A stretch of DNA of 64,000 nt from an uncultured Paracoccaceae bacterium (GCA_943787785.1 CALSNT010000011.1:1-64000); one strand, 5' to 3'; counted from the first letter of the stretch, positions 7,253 to 19,319 are shown. Notes: generated by a model from the letters alone, not told the origin. Made by a program: numbers and translations.

Positions 7253-8104
7253 ATGTTCGAGTTCACGTGTAGGAATCTGCGATTTGCAGTGAACTTGATA
7301 ATTGTATTGGTCCTGGGGACGTCAACCCAGGCGCAGGCTGAACCGCGCGCAGACGTCCGTGCACTGTTCGACGCTTTAGATCTGCAAGGCATCGTACAGA
7401 TCATGCAGACCGAGGGGCGCGTCTATGGCGACAACCTTGAAGAGGAGATGTTTGTCGGTCGCGGTGGGGCCGCCTGGCAGGCAGTGGTCGCTGACATATA
7501 TCATGCGGAGACGATGAGTGACGTCGTGCTTGATGGGCTGGATCGTGCGCTTGCAGATGCCGACCTTGGCGTGATGCTCGAGTTTTTTGAGTCGGACCGA
7601 GGGCAACGGATTGTCGCCCTCGAGTTGAGTGCCCGCGAAGCGCTGCTCGACAAAGAGGTCGAGGTTCTGTCCGAGCTGAAATTTGAGGAAATGCAGCAGG
7701 GCGGTGACCCGCGGCTGGACCTTCTCGCCGGTTTCATCGAAGCGAATGACCTTATTGAAAGCAATGTAGTTGGCGGGCTGAACTCCAGTTTTGCGTTTTA
7801 CCAGGGTCTACAGGAAGGCGGCGCGTTCGAGGAGGCATTCAGCGAAGATCAGATTCTTGCGGATGTCTGGGCGCAGGAGTCCGACATCCGCGCCGACACG
7901 ACGCAATGGATCTATTCGTACCTGGCATTGGCTTATCAGCCATTGGAAGACGCCGATATCATGGCTTACACGGAATTCTCTTTGACGCCGGATGGACAGT
8001 TGCTGAATCAAGCTCTGTTTGATGCTTTTGACGACATGTACACCGGGATAAGCCGCGCACTGGGGCGCACAGCTGCGCAATACCTGACCGGCGAAGACAT
8101 CTGA
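7253..8104 (+). CDS. DUF2059-type exported protein
   Basis: The 283-residue protein has a signal peptide (LRFAVNLIIVLVLGTSTQAQA) and a largely helical mature part with the shape of DUF2059 proteins: DLQGIVQIMQTEGRVYGDNL near the start and LGVMLEFFESDRGQRIVALE in the middle. The biochemical role of that family is not known. I chose the ATG at 7253 because a perfect GGAGG lies 6 bases upstream; an in-frame ATG at 7235 is less well placed. It is followed closely by the sulfotransferase gene, so the two may be co-transcribed. Confidence 0.75.
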   Translation: MFEFTCRNLRFAVNLIIVLVLGTSTQAQAEPRADVRALFDALDLQGIVQIMQTEGRVYGDNLEEEMFVGRGGAAWQAVVADIYHAETMSDVVLDGLDRALADADLGVMLEFFESDRGQRIVALELSAREALLDKEVEVLSELKFEEMQQGGDPRLDLLAGFIEANDLIESNVVGGLNSSFAFYQGLQEGGAFEEAFSEDQILADVWAQESDIRADTTQWIYSYLALAYQPLEDADIMAYTEFSLTPDGQLLNQALFDAFDDMYTGISRALGRTAAQYLTGEDI

Positions 8105-8213
8105 GTCATGGCGCGCACGCCGAACACGGCTTCGCCTCAGGATATCGCAAGCGCGAAGGGCTGAAATCGCAAGCGCAGCACAGGCGCTAAATGCCAATCG
8201 GCCAGAGATCGCG

Positions 8214-10232
8214 TTGGGACGGATGGATAAGCTGCTGGCGAAATTTCCAGCTCTGGCTCAGGCGCACGCTTTGCGGGCAACAGCCCTCATGAAACTGCGT
8301 GAGGTCGATTTGGCTTTGGCAGCCCTTGGACAAGCCACCAAATACGCACCGCAAAGCGAGGAACTCTGGACACGCTACATCACCGACCTGCATCGCGCAG
8401 GTCAAAAAGGCAGGGCAAGGCGTGTTGCTGGCAAGGCGACTCTGAAAGGTGCCGCAAAGAAGCGGTTGAAGGATCTCGCGAAAGATGGCCCCAATCTGGC
8501 GACGACGTCATTGGGCGAGGTTCCGGCTGAACGCGTTCATGAAGTACGACGGGCGATCGAGGCCCAGCAATGGCAAGATGCGCAAGATCTGCTGATACCA
8601 TTGATGTCGAGTTGGCCGGACGTTGCTTTCCTCTATAATATGCGCGGCATCATTTCTATGGAGTGCGAGGACTTCGAGACCGCTGAGATTGACTTCCTCC
8701 ACGCATTGCAATTGTCGCCAACATTTGCCGAAGCCAAAGCAAACCTGGGCGCAGCCCTGTGTCGGATGGATCGGTTTAATGATGCACTCAGAATCCTTCG
8801 GCCAGCGCATGCGGAAAATCCGCTCGATCCTGTTGCGGCGTTCAACCTTTCAGACGCTCTCTATCAATCAGGGGATATGCGTACCTCAATGGAGCTTGTC
8901 GACGGTCTCCTGAAGAAATGGCCCAGTAACACGACGTATTTGTCCCATAGGGCGCGGATATTTTCCCACCTTGGACGGCACCAGCAAGTTCTGGAAGTGA
9001 CAGAAAAGATCTGGGCAATTGATGGCGTGGTCCCCGAAACCCTCGACCATTATCTGACAAGTCTATCGGTTCTGAAGGGACCAGGCGCTGCATTGGAGTT
9101 CCTTGAAAAAGCAGACGTAACCGACGACACGACGATTTTGAGCGCGCGCTATCTTGGGCAGATTGGTGACCTAGAAAAGGCCCGTGCGATTCTGACAAAT
9201 CGCGTCACTGAAAGACCTGACTTCACGCGCGCGTATGGATCCATTGGCAAGATGGGAAAGTGGCAGAAAGGCGATCCGCTGATCGCACAGATGCAGCGGA
9301 TTTTCAGCAGTGACGAATTGCAGGGCCAAAGGCGAATTGGGCTGGGATTCGCGCTGGGTAAGGCCCTCGAAGACGTTGGTGAGTTCGCTAAATCATTTCA
9401 GGTTTTCAAGGCCACGAATGATCTCCAACACCGCGGCCTGGGTGCATGGACATCCAAATTCGGCAACTTTGTCGACGATCGAATTGCGCGGTGGGACGCC
9501 CCGACAATTGCGAACCTGCGCCAAAAACATGCTCCGGCTATTAGACCGATCTTTATCGTCGGCATGCCACGCACAGGGTCGTCGCTGACCGAGGCCATCG
9601 TTGGACGGCACCCGGATGTTTTCGACCTCGGTGAAGACCAGTTCACTGTGACGACCACCAGTCGTATTGCGATGCCTACGCAGGACAGCATCAGAAAGCT
9701 AGCCGAATTGCTTGGCGACAATTTCCGCCGACGCGTTACGTCGCATCTTGTGGCGACCGACAAGCACCTAAGCAACTCTCATCACATCGGGCCAATCTGC
9801 GCGGCGCTCCCGAATGCAAAGTTCGTTTTGGTGAGGCGCAACCCCCGAGCAATTTGCCTGTCGATCTATCAGAATGGATTTAGCACCTACGGTCATCCTT
9901 ATGCCATGAACCTCGAAGACTTGGCGCATCACTACGTGCAGTTTGACAGGTTGATGCAACACTGGAAATCTGTACTGGACGACCAGTTAATCGAGCTCAA
10001 ATACGAAGATCTGGTCGCGGACCCAGACAACCAGACCCGCAAGCTGATCAGCGATCTGGATCTGCCGTGGGATGATGCCTGCCTTAGCCCGGAAAAATCG
10101 ACAAGCGCCGTGCGGACTCTCAGCATCGGACAGGTGCGTCAGGGAGTTTACGACTCCTCTCGCGACCGTTGGCGCAAATATGAAGAAGAATTGCAGCCCT
10201 TGATCAAGATTCTAGAAGAACACGGGCTGTAA
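8214..10232 (+). CDS. TPR-repeat sulfotransferase
   Basis: This protein of about 670 residues has tetratricopeptide-like repeats over roughly the first 400 residues and a C-terminal sulfotransferase domain. The PAPS 5'-phosphosulfate loop is PIFIVGMPRTGSSLTEAIVG (about residue 445), and the 3'-phosphate region is VLVRRNPRAICLSIYQNGF. It would transfer sulfate from PAPS to an unknown acceptor. The start is unclear: TTG 8214 and ATG 8223 both lack good ribosome-binding sites. The better-placed ATG at 8108 (MARTPNTASPQDIASAKG) is in another frame and stops at 8164, so a small N-terminal frameshift is possible. Confidence 0.85.
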   Translation: MGRMDKLLAKFPALAQAHALRATALMKLREVDLALAALGQATKYAPQSEELWTRYITDLHRAGQKGRARRVAGKATLKGAAKKRLKDLAKDGPNLATTSLGEVPAERVHEVRRAIEAQQWQDAQDLLIPLMSSWPDVAFLYNMRGIISMECEDFETAEIDFLHALQLSPTFAEAKANLGAALCRMDRFNDALRILRPAHAENPLDPVAAFNLSDALYQSGDMRTSMELVDGLLKKWPSNTTYLSHRARIFSHLGRHQQVLEVTEKIWAIDGVVPETLDHYLTSLSVLKGPGAALEFLEKADVTDDTTILSARYLGQIGDLEKARAILTNRVTERPDFTRAYGSIGKMGKWQKGDPLIAQMQRIFSSDELQGQRRIGLGFALGKALEDVGEFAKSFQVFKATNDLQHRGLGAWTSKFGNFVDDRIARWDAPTIANLRQKHAPAIRPIFIVGMPRTGSSLTEAIVGRHPDVFDLGEDQFTVTTTSRIAMPTQDSIRKLAELLGDNFRRRVTSHLVATDKHLSNSHHIGPICAALPNAKFVLVRRNPRAICLSIYQNGFSTYGHPYAMNLEDLAHHYVQFDRLMQHWKSVLDDQLIELKYEDLVADPDNQTRKLISDLDLPWDDACLSPEKSTSAVRTLSIGQVRQGVYDSSRDRWRKYEEELQPLIKILEEHGL

Positions 10233-10247
10233 CGCCGTCGACCCCGC

Positions 10248-10276
10248 TTGACTTGGTCGCCACGCGCGCTCATAAG
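10248..10276 (+). promoter_or_regulatory. Putative sigma-70 promoter of rplU-rpmA
   Basis: TTGACT (10248-10253) is followed after exactly 17 bases by CATAAG (10271-10276), 137 bases before the rplU start. It fits the housekeeping consensus of Rhodobacterales, where the -35 element is well conserved and the -10 is loose. The long leader between it and rplU could hold the usual ribosomal-protein autoregulation, but I do not recognise a specific structure. Confidence 0.55.
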
Positions 10277-10412
10277 CCCGGCTTCTGGCGAACTTCGGTT
10301 GCGCCAGCCTATTCGCAATTCGCCCCCAACGGGGCGCGCAGTCCGAAGGCGGCACTAGCCACCAACGCCGGGAAACCGGGGCCACAGGACGCGGGAAACA
10401 AAGGAACGGCCC

Positions 10413-11090
10413 ATGTTCGCGGTCCTCAAGACCGGCGGCAAGCAATACCGGGTTCAGAGCGGAGACATCCTCCGCGTCGAGAAACTCGCAGCCAATGCCG
10501 GCGACACTATTCAATTCAATGACGTCCTGATGATCGGTTCGACCATCGGCACCCCCTTTGTGGAAGGCGCCGGGGTACAGGCTGAGGTTGTGGATCAGAT
10601 CAAGGGCGAAAAGCTCATCCACTTCGTCAAGCGTCGCCGTAAGCACGGCTCCAAGCGCACCAAAGGCCACCGTCAGCAGCTGACGCTGATTAAGGTCACT
10701 GACCTGTTGGAAAAAGGCGCCGACAAATCCGGCGTCATGGCCGCATTGGGTGCCGGGTCGGCTGCAATGCCAGCTGCCACTGCGCCTAAGAAGGCCGCAC
10801 CGAAAAAGGCAGCGCCCAAGAAGGCCGAGCCGAAATCAGAGGCCAAGCCGGAACCGAAAGCGGCCGCAAAGCCAAAGGCTGCCAAAACGGACGCCGCCGA
10901 CGATCTGACACAGATTTCAGGTGTTGGTCCGGTGATCGTCAAGAAACTGCACGCTCTGGGTGTTACCAGCTTCGCTCAGATCGCAGGTTGGTCTGCCGCC
11001 GAGATTGCTGATTTTGACGAGAAGCTGTCGTTCAAAGGCCGGATCGAGCGTGACGACTGGATCAACCAAGCCAAGAAACTGGCGAAGTAA
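10413..11090 (+). CDS. rplU: 50S ribosomal protein L21 with C-terminal extension
   Basis: Residues 1 to about 103 are a normal L21 ([40 protein letters not shown]), which binds 23S rRNA. The protein is 225 residues, twice the usual length. After an Ala/Lys/Pro-rich linker (about 115-160) comes a helix-hairpin-helix-like domain ([20 protein letters not shown], then [20 protein letters not shown]). Such a tail may bind nucleic acid. I believe similar extensions occur in related alphaproteobacteria, but that is memory, not a search. AAAGGA precedes the start, and rpmA follows after 12 bases. Confidence 0.95.
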   Translation: MFAVLKTGGKQYRVQSGDILRVEKLAANAGDTIQFNDVLMIGSTIGTPFVEGAGVQAEVVDQIKGEKLIHFVKRRRKHGSKRTKGHRQQLTLIKVTDLLEKGADKSGVMAALGAGSAAMPAATAPKKAAPKKAAPKKAEPKSEAKPEPKAAAKPKAAKTDAADDLTQISGVGPVIVKKLHALGVTSFAQIAGWSAAEIADFDEKLSFKGRIERDDWINQAKKLAK

Positions 11091-11102
11091 GGAGACGGAC
11101 CC

Positions 11103-11372
11103 ATGGCACACAAAAAAGCAGGCGGTTCATCCCGTAACGGTCGCGACAGCGCAGGGCGCCGTCTTGGCGTGAAGAAATTCGGTGGCGAAGCCGTCATTCC
11201 GGGCAACATCATCGTGCGTCAGCGCGGCACCAAGTGGTGGCCGGGTGAGGGCGTTGGACTGGGCAAAGACCACACGATCTTCGCGGTCGCCGAGGGTCAC
11301 GTGACGTTCCACAAAGGTCTCAAAGGCCGCACCTTTATTTCGGTACTCCCGGCAGCCAAGGCCGCTGAATAA
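11103..11372 (+). CDS. rpmA: 50S ribosomal protein L27
   Basis: This 89-residue protein is near-canonical L27. It starts [20 protein letters not shown], so it has the Gram-negative type N-terminus reaching the peptidyl-transferase centre and no cleavable leader. A strong AAGGAG lies before the ATG. It is co-transcribed with rplU, as in most bacteria, and is followed by a clear terminator at 11402-11430. Confidence 0.98.
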   Translation: MAHKKAGGSSRNGRDSAGRRLGVKKFGGEAVIPGNIIVRQRGTKWWPGEGVGLGKDHTIFAVAEGHVTFHKGLKGRTFISVLPAAKAAE

Positions 11373-11401
11373 GCCGACACTCCGCACATACAACCTTCAG
11401 G

Positions 11402-11430
11402 GGATCGGCGGAAACGCCGGTCCCTTTTTC
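11402..11430 (+). terminator. Rho-independent terminator after rpmA
   Basis: GGATCGGCG, a GAAA tetraloop, CGCCGGTCC (11402-11423) and then CTTTTTC. The 9-bp stem has one G-T pair. It ends the rplU-rpmA unit and lies just before the LysE gene. Confidence 0.9.
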
Positions 11431-11450
11431 GTTTCCAGAGGGGGCATCCT

Positions 11451-12056
11451 ATGCCCGTCGCAACAGCCAGCTTTCTGGTCTTCGCCGCCAGCCAGATCGG
11501 AACCCCCGGTCCGGCCAATATGGCGCTGCTCGCCAGTGGTGCGAAATTCGGACTGCGCGGCTCGTGGCCGTTCATTGCCGGGGTGATCCTGGGCAAGCAA
11601 CTGATCATTTGGCCGCTGGGGTTCGGTCTGTTGGCGCTTGCCTCAACCGCTCCACTGGTGCTGACGGCCATCAAATGGATTTCGATCGCCGTTGTCCTGT
11701 GGATCGCATGGCGGATCGCCAATACACGGCTAAGCCCGGGTTCTGAAAGCGGAAAACCCTTTAGTTTCTGGCTGGGCCTACTGGTCCACCCGTTCAACCC
11801 CAAGGCTTGGGCGATGATCACGGCGGGCTTCACATCTTTTGTAGATCCCGGCACCCCGGCCTTGCAGGCTACCGCCACCGTCGCCATCTGCCTGTTGATC
11901 GCGCAGATCATCCTGCACCCGATCTGGACCCTGGGAGGGGACCGGATTGCCCGCCTCGTCGCCGGAACCGCGGCCGAGCGTACCCTCATGTGGACACTGG
12001 CGGGCCTGACGGTCCTCAGCGTCCTTTTTGTGCTGTTTCAGGGAGGGAACACATGA
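11451..12056 (+). CDS. LysE/RhtB-family transporter
   Basis: This 201-residue inner-membrane protein has about six hydrophobic helices. The family N-terminal motif appears as SQIGTPGPANMALLASGAKF, with the conserved GPxN. LysE/RhtB proteins export amino acids or related small molecules; the substrate here cannot be read. A purine-rich AGAGGGGG precedes the ATG. Its stop overlaps the next start (ATGA), making it the first gene of a packed run that ends with proA. Confidence 0.88.
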   Translation: MPVATASFLVFAASQIGTPGPANMALLASGAKFGLRGSWPFIAGVILGKQLIIWPLGFGLLALASTAPLVLTAIKWISIAVVLWIAWRIANTRLSPGSESGKPFSFWLGLLVHPFNPKAWAMITAGFTSFVDPGTPALQATATVAICLLIAQIILHPIWTLGGDRIARLVAGTAAERTLMWTLAGLTVLSVLFVLFQGGNT

Positions 12057-12589
12057 TCCTCGAACCAATCACCGGCCAGCCGACGATCACCGCAGACCGG
12101 TTTGTTCTGCGCCCTGTCCGCAAATCCGACAGCGGCCTGCTGCAGATGTATTCCGCCGACGAACGTATCGCGCGCGGTACCCGGTCGATCCCGCACCCGA
12201 TGCCACCCGGCGCAATCGATGCCTTCGTCGCCCGCGCACAACCACAGAGCGACGAGGATGTCTGGGTGCTGGATGGCTCCATCATTGGTCTGGACGAGGT
12301 GTTGGGTGTGGTCGCGCTGGAACGGATGGATCGCAACCAATCTGAAATCTCGTTCTGGATTGCGCCCGCTTGCTGGAACTCTGGGCTCGCCTCCGAGGCG
12401 GTGAAGGCCGCGGTTGCCGCCAACCCGCAAAACTGCCGCACTCTGTTTGCTGCTGTGTTTCAGGACAACCCGGTCTCGGCACGCGTGCTGACGAACGCCG
12501 GGTTCGATTATCTTGGCGATGCCGAAGCGTTCTCGGTGGCTCGGGGCGCGACTGTCGCGACCTGGACATATGTCTTGAACATGATCTGA
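12053..12589 (+). CDS. GNAT-family N-acetyltransferase (RimJ/RimL-like)
   Basis: This 178-residue protein has the RimJ/RimL-type GNAT layout: an N-terminal strand (ITADRFVLRPVRKSDSGLLQ), a central strand leading to the acetyl-CoA loop (ISFWIAPACWNSGLASEAVK, a weak version of the QxxGxA motif), and a late NPVSARVLTNAGFDYLGD. The acceptor is unknown. It starts by ATGA overlap with the LysE gene and is followed one base later by a second GNAT gene. The two are similar in layout and may have arisen by duplication. Confidence 0.82.
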   Translation: MILEPITGQPTITADRFVLRPVRKSDSGLLQMYSADERIARGTRSIPHPMPPGAIDAFVARAQPQSDEDVWVLDGSIIGLDEVLGVVALERMDRNQSEISFWIAPACWNSGLASEAVKAAVAANPQNCRTLFAAVFQDNPVSARVLTNAGFDYLGDAEAFSVARGATVATWTYVLNMI

Positions 12590-12590
12590 T

Positions 12591-15332
<2,742 letters not shown>

Positions 15333-15336
<4 letters not shown>

Positions 15337-16598
15337 AAGATGCCAACGACATTGCCGTTGTGATGGCCGACATCGGTGCACGCGCCAAAGCCGCCGCCGC
15401 CGAACTGGCTTTTGCCAGTGCCGAACGCAAGCATGCCGCCCTGATTGGCGCTGCCGAAGCGGTCTGGAAGCGACGCGCCGATATCATCGAGGCAAACCGC
15501 AAAGACCTTGAATTCGGACGCGATAAGAACCTCAGCGACGCGCTGATGGATCGCCTGATGCTGGATGAAGACCGCATTCGCGGCATCGTTGACAGTTTGC
15601 GCACAGTTGCCGAACAACCTGACCCCGTTGGGCAGGTGATCGCCGAATGGGATATGGCCAGCGGGCTGCACATTCAGCGCGTGCGCACTCCGCTGGGCGT
15701 GATCGGCGTAATCTACGAAAGCCGCCCGAATGTCACCGCAGACGCAGGCGCGCTGTGCCTGAAGGCCGGAAATGCCGTGATCCTGCGGGGCGGCTCCGAA
15801 AGTTTCCACTCATCTGCGGCAATCCACGCGTGCCTTGTCGAAGGGCTGAAATCGGCCAACATTCCTGCCGATGCCATCCAATTGGTCCCGACCCGCGACC
15901 GCGCGGCGGTCAGCGAAATGCTGACGATGACCGACACCATTGACGTGATCGTCCCGCGCGGCGGCAAGGGGCTGGTCGGCCTCGTGCAGCGTGAAGCTCG
16001 CGTGCCGGTATTTGCCCACCTGGAGGGCATCGTCCATATCTACATCGACGCATCAGCGGACCCCGTAAAGGCGCTCAACGTCGTGCTCAACGCCAAAACC
16101 CGACGCACCGGGATTTGCGGCGCTGCCGAATGTTTGCTGATCCACCGCGATATTGCCGAGACTATCGGTCAAGGCGTGATCCGTGCGCTGCTGGATGCGG
16201 GCGTTGAAGTGCGGACCGACAGCCCTTTGTCGGCAATTGAAGGCACCGTTGCCGCGACGGACAGCGACTGGGGAACCGAGTTTCTCGACATGACGATCGC
16301 TGCCAAAGTAGTTGAAGACATCGACGAAGCCATCGCCCACATTCGCCAATATGGCTCCAACCACACCGACTGCATTCTGGCCGAGGATGCCACCGCCGTT
16401 GCGCGGTTCTTCGAACGTCTCGACAGCGCGATCCTGATGCACAACGCCTCGACCCAGTTCGCAGATGGAGGAGAGTTCGGTATGGGCGCCGAGATCGGCA
16501 TCGCCACAGGAAAAATGCACGCGCGCGGCCCGGTCGGCGCGGAACAGTTGACCAGCTTCAAATACCTCGTCACAGGCGACGGTACCGTTCGCGGTTAG
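15333..16598 (+). CDS. proA: Glutamate-5-semialdehyde dehydrogenase
   Basis: This is the second enzyme of proline synthesis. The 421 residues are full length. The catalytic cysteine lies in [20 protein letters not shown], and NADPH-site motifs include [20 protein letters not shown] and [14 protein letters not shown]. The C-terminal [20 protein letters not shown] is typical. It is the last gene of the run that begins at 11451. No strong terminator is visible; an interspersed repeat follows at 16699. Confidence 0.97.
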
Positions 16599-16698
16599 AT
16601 CCGCCGTCCAACTCTTGCGCCGCAGCAGCGTGTTCCGCCTTTTGGTTCTTGCACATTTTGGGCCGGCCAATTGGACGCGTGCGACGTCCTCCTGCCAT

Positions 16699-16728
16699 TA
16701 TTGGTTCGAAAATATCCCCGCCGGAGGC
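16699..16728 (+). repeat. Interspersed intergenic repeat, copy 1
   Basis: ATTGGTTCGAAAATATCCCC followed by GCCGGAGGC. A close copy lies at 40592-40621, and a partial inverted copy at 54806-54828. All three sit just after a gene's end. The CCGGCGGGGATATTT core resembles short repeats common after genes in Rhodobacteraceae. The rest of 16599-16756 holds no gene that I can see. Confidence 0.6.
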
Positions 16729-16756
16729 AAAAAGTTCGCTGCTGCGCGACAGGGCG

Positions 16757-17353
16757 TCAGAAATCGACCTGTATCAGGGTGTCCGTCAACTCGACCGTCA
16801 CTTTGCGCCCCAGCCGCTCAGCCGCATCAAAGGCCAGCGGAAACTGAACCTGCGATGGCTCAATAGGGGCGGCCGCGGCGGCAGAGCTCACCACTTCCCA
16901 CAGATCCGAGTCAAGTTTCAGCCGGTCGGCCCTGGCCAGCAGCTTCCAGCGGGTGCCATCACGCGATAGTCGCACCGTCCCGCCCCAGGGCATTGCCGAT
17001 TCAACGCACATCAACAGCAAAAGCGCCAGCTTCGCCTCAGCCCTCAACGGGTCTTCGTCCGCGGCCCAGGTGACATCCAGCTTTCCGGCACTGAACGTTT
17101 CTGCCAGGATCGCCTCAATCTCCCGGCGCGACAAATATTGACCTTCAACTGCTGATCCGAAAGCGATGTGAAACAACCGGATACGTGCGTTTGCTGATGT
17201 GATGCTGTCGCCGATCAGCGACAGCTCTTCACTGTCCGACGTCGTCAGCGACATCAACTCCACCCCATTGCTGACCGCACCCAAAGGGCTGATAAGGTCA
17301 TGGCAGATGCGCGATCCGATCAGCGATGGGATATCTCGTGCCTGTCTGGTCAT
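16757..17353 (-). CDS. chpT: Histidine phosphotransferase ChpT
   Basis: ChpT relays phosphate from the hybrid kinase CckA to CtrA and CpdR. In Rhodobacterales this pathway controls motility, gene transfer agents and competence rather than viability. The 198 residues show the dimerisation and phosphotransfer helix SLIGSRICHDLISPLGAVSN, with the phospho-accepting His in CHDL, followed by a degenerate ATPase-like domain as in the Caulobacter protein. It is monocistronic, divergent from the DUF3553 gene at 17383. Confidence 0.92.
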   Translation of the reverse strand: MTRQARDIPSLIGSRICHDLISPLGAVSNGVELMSLTTSDSEELSLIGDSITSANARIRLFHIAFGSAVEGQYLSRREIEAILAETFSAGKLDVTWAADEDPLRAEAKLALLLLMCVESAMPWGGTVRLSRDGTRWKLLARADRLKLDSDLWEVVSSAAAAAPIEPSQVQFPLAFDAAERLGRKVTVELTDTLIQVDF

Positions 17354-17382
17354 AGGAAAACTCCGAAAGGAATTGGGCCGTT

Positions 17383-17565
17383 ATGGATGAAATGAGCGCC
17401 GCGCTGGTTCCCGGCACAATTGTGCGCCACCCCGACCAACCGGAATGGGGGCCCGGACAGGTCCAGTCGAACATTGGAGGTCGCATTACCGTGAATTTCC
17501 GACATCAGGGCAAGGTTGTGATTGATAGCCGTAGAATCCTGCTTGTCCCCGATTTCGACGCTTGA
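17383..17565 (+). CDS. DUF3553 small protein
   Basis: This 60-residue soluble protein (LVPGTIVRHPDQPEWGPGQV; GGRITVNFRHQGKVVIDSRR) matches the DUF3553 type, a small beta-barrel reminiscent of the tail domain in UvrD/PcrA-like helicases. Function unknown; nucleic-acid or polymerase binding has been suggested by analogy only. It is divergent from chpT across a 29-base gap, so their promoters must overlap. Confidence 0.8.
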   Translation: MDEMSAALVPGTIVRHPDQPEWGPGQVQSNIGGRITVNFRHQGKVVIDSRRILLVPDFDA

Positions 17566-17684
17566 AGCCCGCCCGCCACTCCGCATTACAGACTGATAAG
17601 GCCCAGATGGTTAACGCAATGGAAATTTGCCGAAGCGAATGCGCGGTTGCGTGGCGGTCGGACGGATCATAGATATCGCCCGCC

Positions 17685-18458
17685 ATGACCCCGCGCGCCC
17701 CGGAATTCTCATTGCGACTTGCTCAAACCGAGGCTGACTACCACGGCGCGGCCCGCCTGCGTTATGACGTTTTCGTGGCGGAACTTGGCGGCGATGGTGC
17801 GTTGGTCGATCACGAAGCGCGGCTGGAACTGGACGCTTTCGACCCGCACTACGAACATATGATTCTACTGGATCATGCGCGTCCCGGCACCGAATCCGAC
17901 CAGGTGGTTGGGGTCTATCGGCTGATGCGCAGTGATCGGTTGGCAACGGGCGCGCAGTTTTATTCGGAATCGGAATATGACCTGACCAGGCTGCGCCAAT
18001 CCGGTCGCCGGTTGCTCGAACTCGGCCGTTCCTGCGTGCATGCTGACTATCGTGGCGGCACTGCAATGCACGAGTTGTGGCAGGGATTGGCTGCCTACGT
18101 CGCCGAGCATGGTGTCGAGGTGCTGTTCGGTGTCGCCAGTTTTCACGGCACCGATATTGAGGCGCTGGCAGGCCCTCTGTCGCTGCTGCATCATCGGCAT
18201 CTCGCGCCACACGAATTGCGGGTACGAGCGCATGACGGCGCGTTCCAGCGTATGGATTTGCTGGACGAAGACCGGATCGACCGGCGCGCCACGATGGTGC
18301 AGGTGCCCGCGCTGATCAAAGCTTACCTGCGTCTTGGCGGCACTGTGGGTGAAGGGGCCTTCATTGACCACGCATTCAACACCACCGACGTCTGTCTGGT
18401 GATGGATACCGCTCGGCTGAGCGAAGCCGGGCGACGCTATGCGGAGGTCGGCAGTTGA
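17685..18458 (+). CDS. olsB: L-ornithine N-alpha-acyltransferase OlsB
   Basis: OlsB transfers a 3-hydroxyacyl chain from ACP to ornithine, giving lyso-ornithine lipid. The 257-residue protein has the hemolysin/GNAT-like fold of the family (LRLAQTEADYHGAARLRYDV; RLLELGRSCVHADYRGGTAM; LFGVASFHGTDIEAL). It overlaps olsA by 4 bases, so both steps are made together. Ornithine lipids replace phospholipids during phosphate limitation in marine Roseobacters; no Pho box is evident to the eye. Confidence 0.93.
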   Translation: MTPRAPEFSLRLAQTEADYHGAARLRYDVFVAELGGDGALVDHEARLELDAFDPHYEHMILLDHARPGTESDQVVGVYRLMRSDRLATGAQFYSESEYDLTRLRQSGRRLLELGRSCVHADYRGGTAMHELWQGLAAYVAEHGVEVLFGVASFHGTDIEALAGPLSLLHHRHLAPHELRVRAHDGAFQRMDLLDEDRIDRRATMVQVPALIKAYLRLGGTVGEGAFIDHAFNTTDVCLVMDTARLSEAGRRYAEVGS

Positions 18459-19285
18459 GCACCTGGTACTCAGCCAGCCCTGAACCTGTTCCGCCACATC
18501 CCGACGCCGCCGGTTGGGTCCGCGTGAGTCTGCGTGGTCCGCTGCTTGCAGGGCTGGTGTTTGGAGGGCTGGGCCTGTTGCTGTTGGTCCGCGTGATCGA
18601 ATGGCCCGTTTTCGGCCTGCGCAGCCCGTGGAGTCCGTTCATCACCCAAACCGTCTGTCGCGGAGCATTGCGCATTCTGGGCCTGAAAAGTCGCGTAACT
18701 GGCAAACCGATCCGCGCCGGCGCGATGGTGGCGAACCACTCCAGCTGGCTGGATATTTTCGTGTTGAACGCAATCGCACGCGTGACATTCGTCTCGAAAT
18801 CCGAGGTTGCGGGCTGGCCCGGTATCGGCTGGCTGGCTCGGGCCACGGGAACATTGTTTATCCGTCGAGATCGGGCCGAAGCGTCGGGGCAGACCGATGC
18901 AATCCGCAATCGGTTGGAGGCGGGGCAATTACTGCTGCTGTTTCCGGAGGGAACATCGAGCGATGGAAGGCAAGTTTTGCCATTTAAGACAACGCTCTTT
19001 CAGTCATTATTAAAAGAAAACATTCATAGCGAATTGCAAGTGCAGCCAGTGTCTGTAGTTTATCAATCTCCCGATGGTCAGACGACCGATTTCTACGCAT
19101 GGTGGGGCGACATGAACCTTGTGCCGCATCTGTTGGCGATGCTGGCGCAGGGCCGCGCCGGGTCGGTGACGGTGGTCCTGCACGACCCGCTCGACACAAT
19201 GGCGTTCGCCGACCGGAAAACGTTGGCGCGGGCGGCAGAGAACGACGTTCGGGCCGGATTCGAGGATCACAAAAGACTAAAGTAA
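18455..19285 (+). CDS. olsA: Lyso-ornithine lipid O-acyltransferase OlsA
   Basis: OlsA adds the second acyl chain to lyso-ornithine lipid and belongs to the PlsC family. This 276-residue protein has an N-terminal membrane helix (LAGLVFGGLGLLLLVRVIEW), the acyltransferase block I as NHSSWLD, and FPEGTSSDGRQVLPF as block III. The start is GTG/TTG-like at 18455 inside the olsB stop. A stretch of about 100 bases (18975-19080) is plainly AT-rich (codons such as TTA, AAA, ATT), unlike the rest of the gene, yet keeps the frame. Confidence 0.93.
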   Translation: MSTWYSASPEPVPPHPDAAGWVRVSLRGPLLAGLVFGGLGLLLLVRVIEWPVFGLRSPWSPFITQTVCRGALRILGLKSRVTGKPIRAGAMVANHSSWLDIFVLNAIARVTFVSKSEVAGWPGIGWLARATGTLFIRRDRAEASGQTDAIRNRLEAGQLLLLFPEGTSSDGRQVLPFKTTLFQSLLKENIHSELQVQPVSVVYQSPDGQTTDFYAWWGDMNLVPHLLAMLAQGRAGSVTVVLHDPLDTMAFADRKTLARAAENDVRAGFEDHKRLK

Positions 19286-19319
19286 CACCTTAGGATTACA
19301 AAATAGGTATTTGAAAAGG

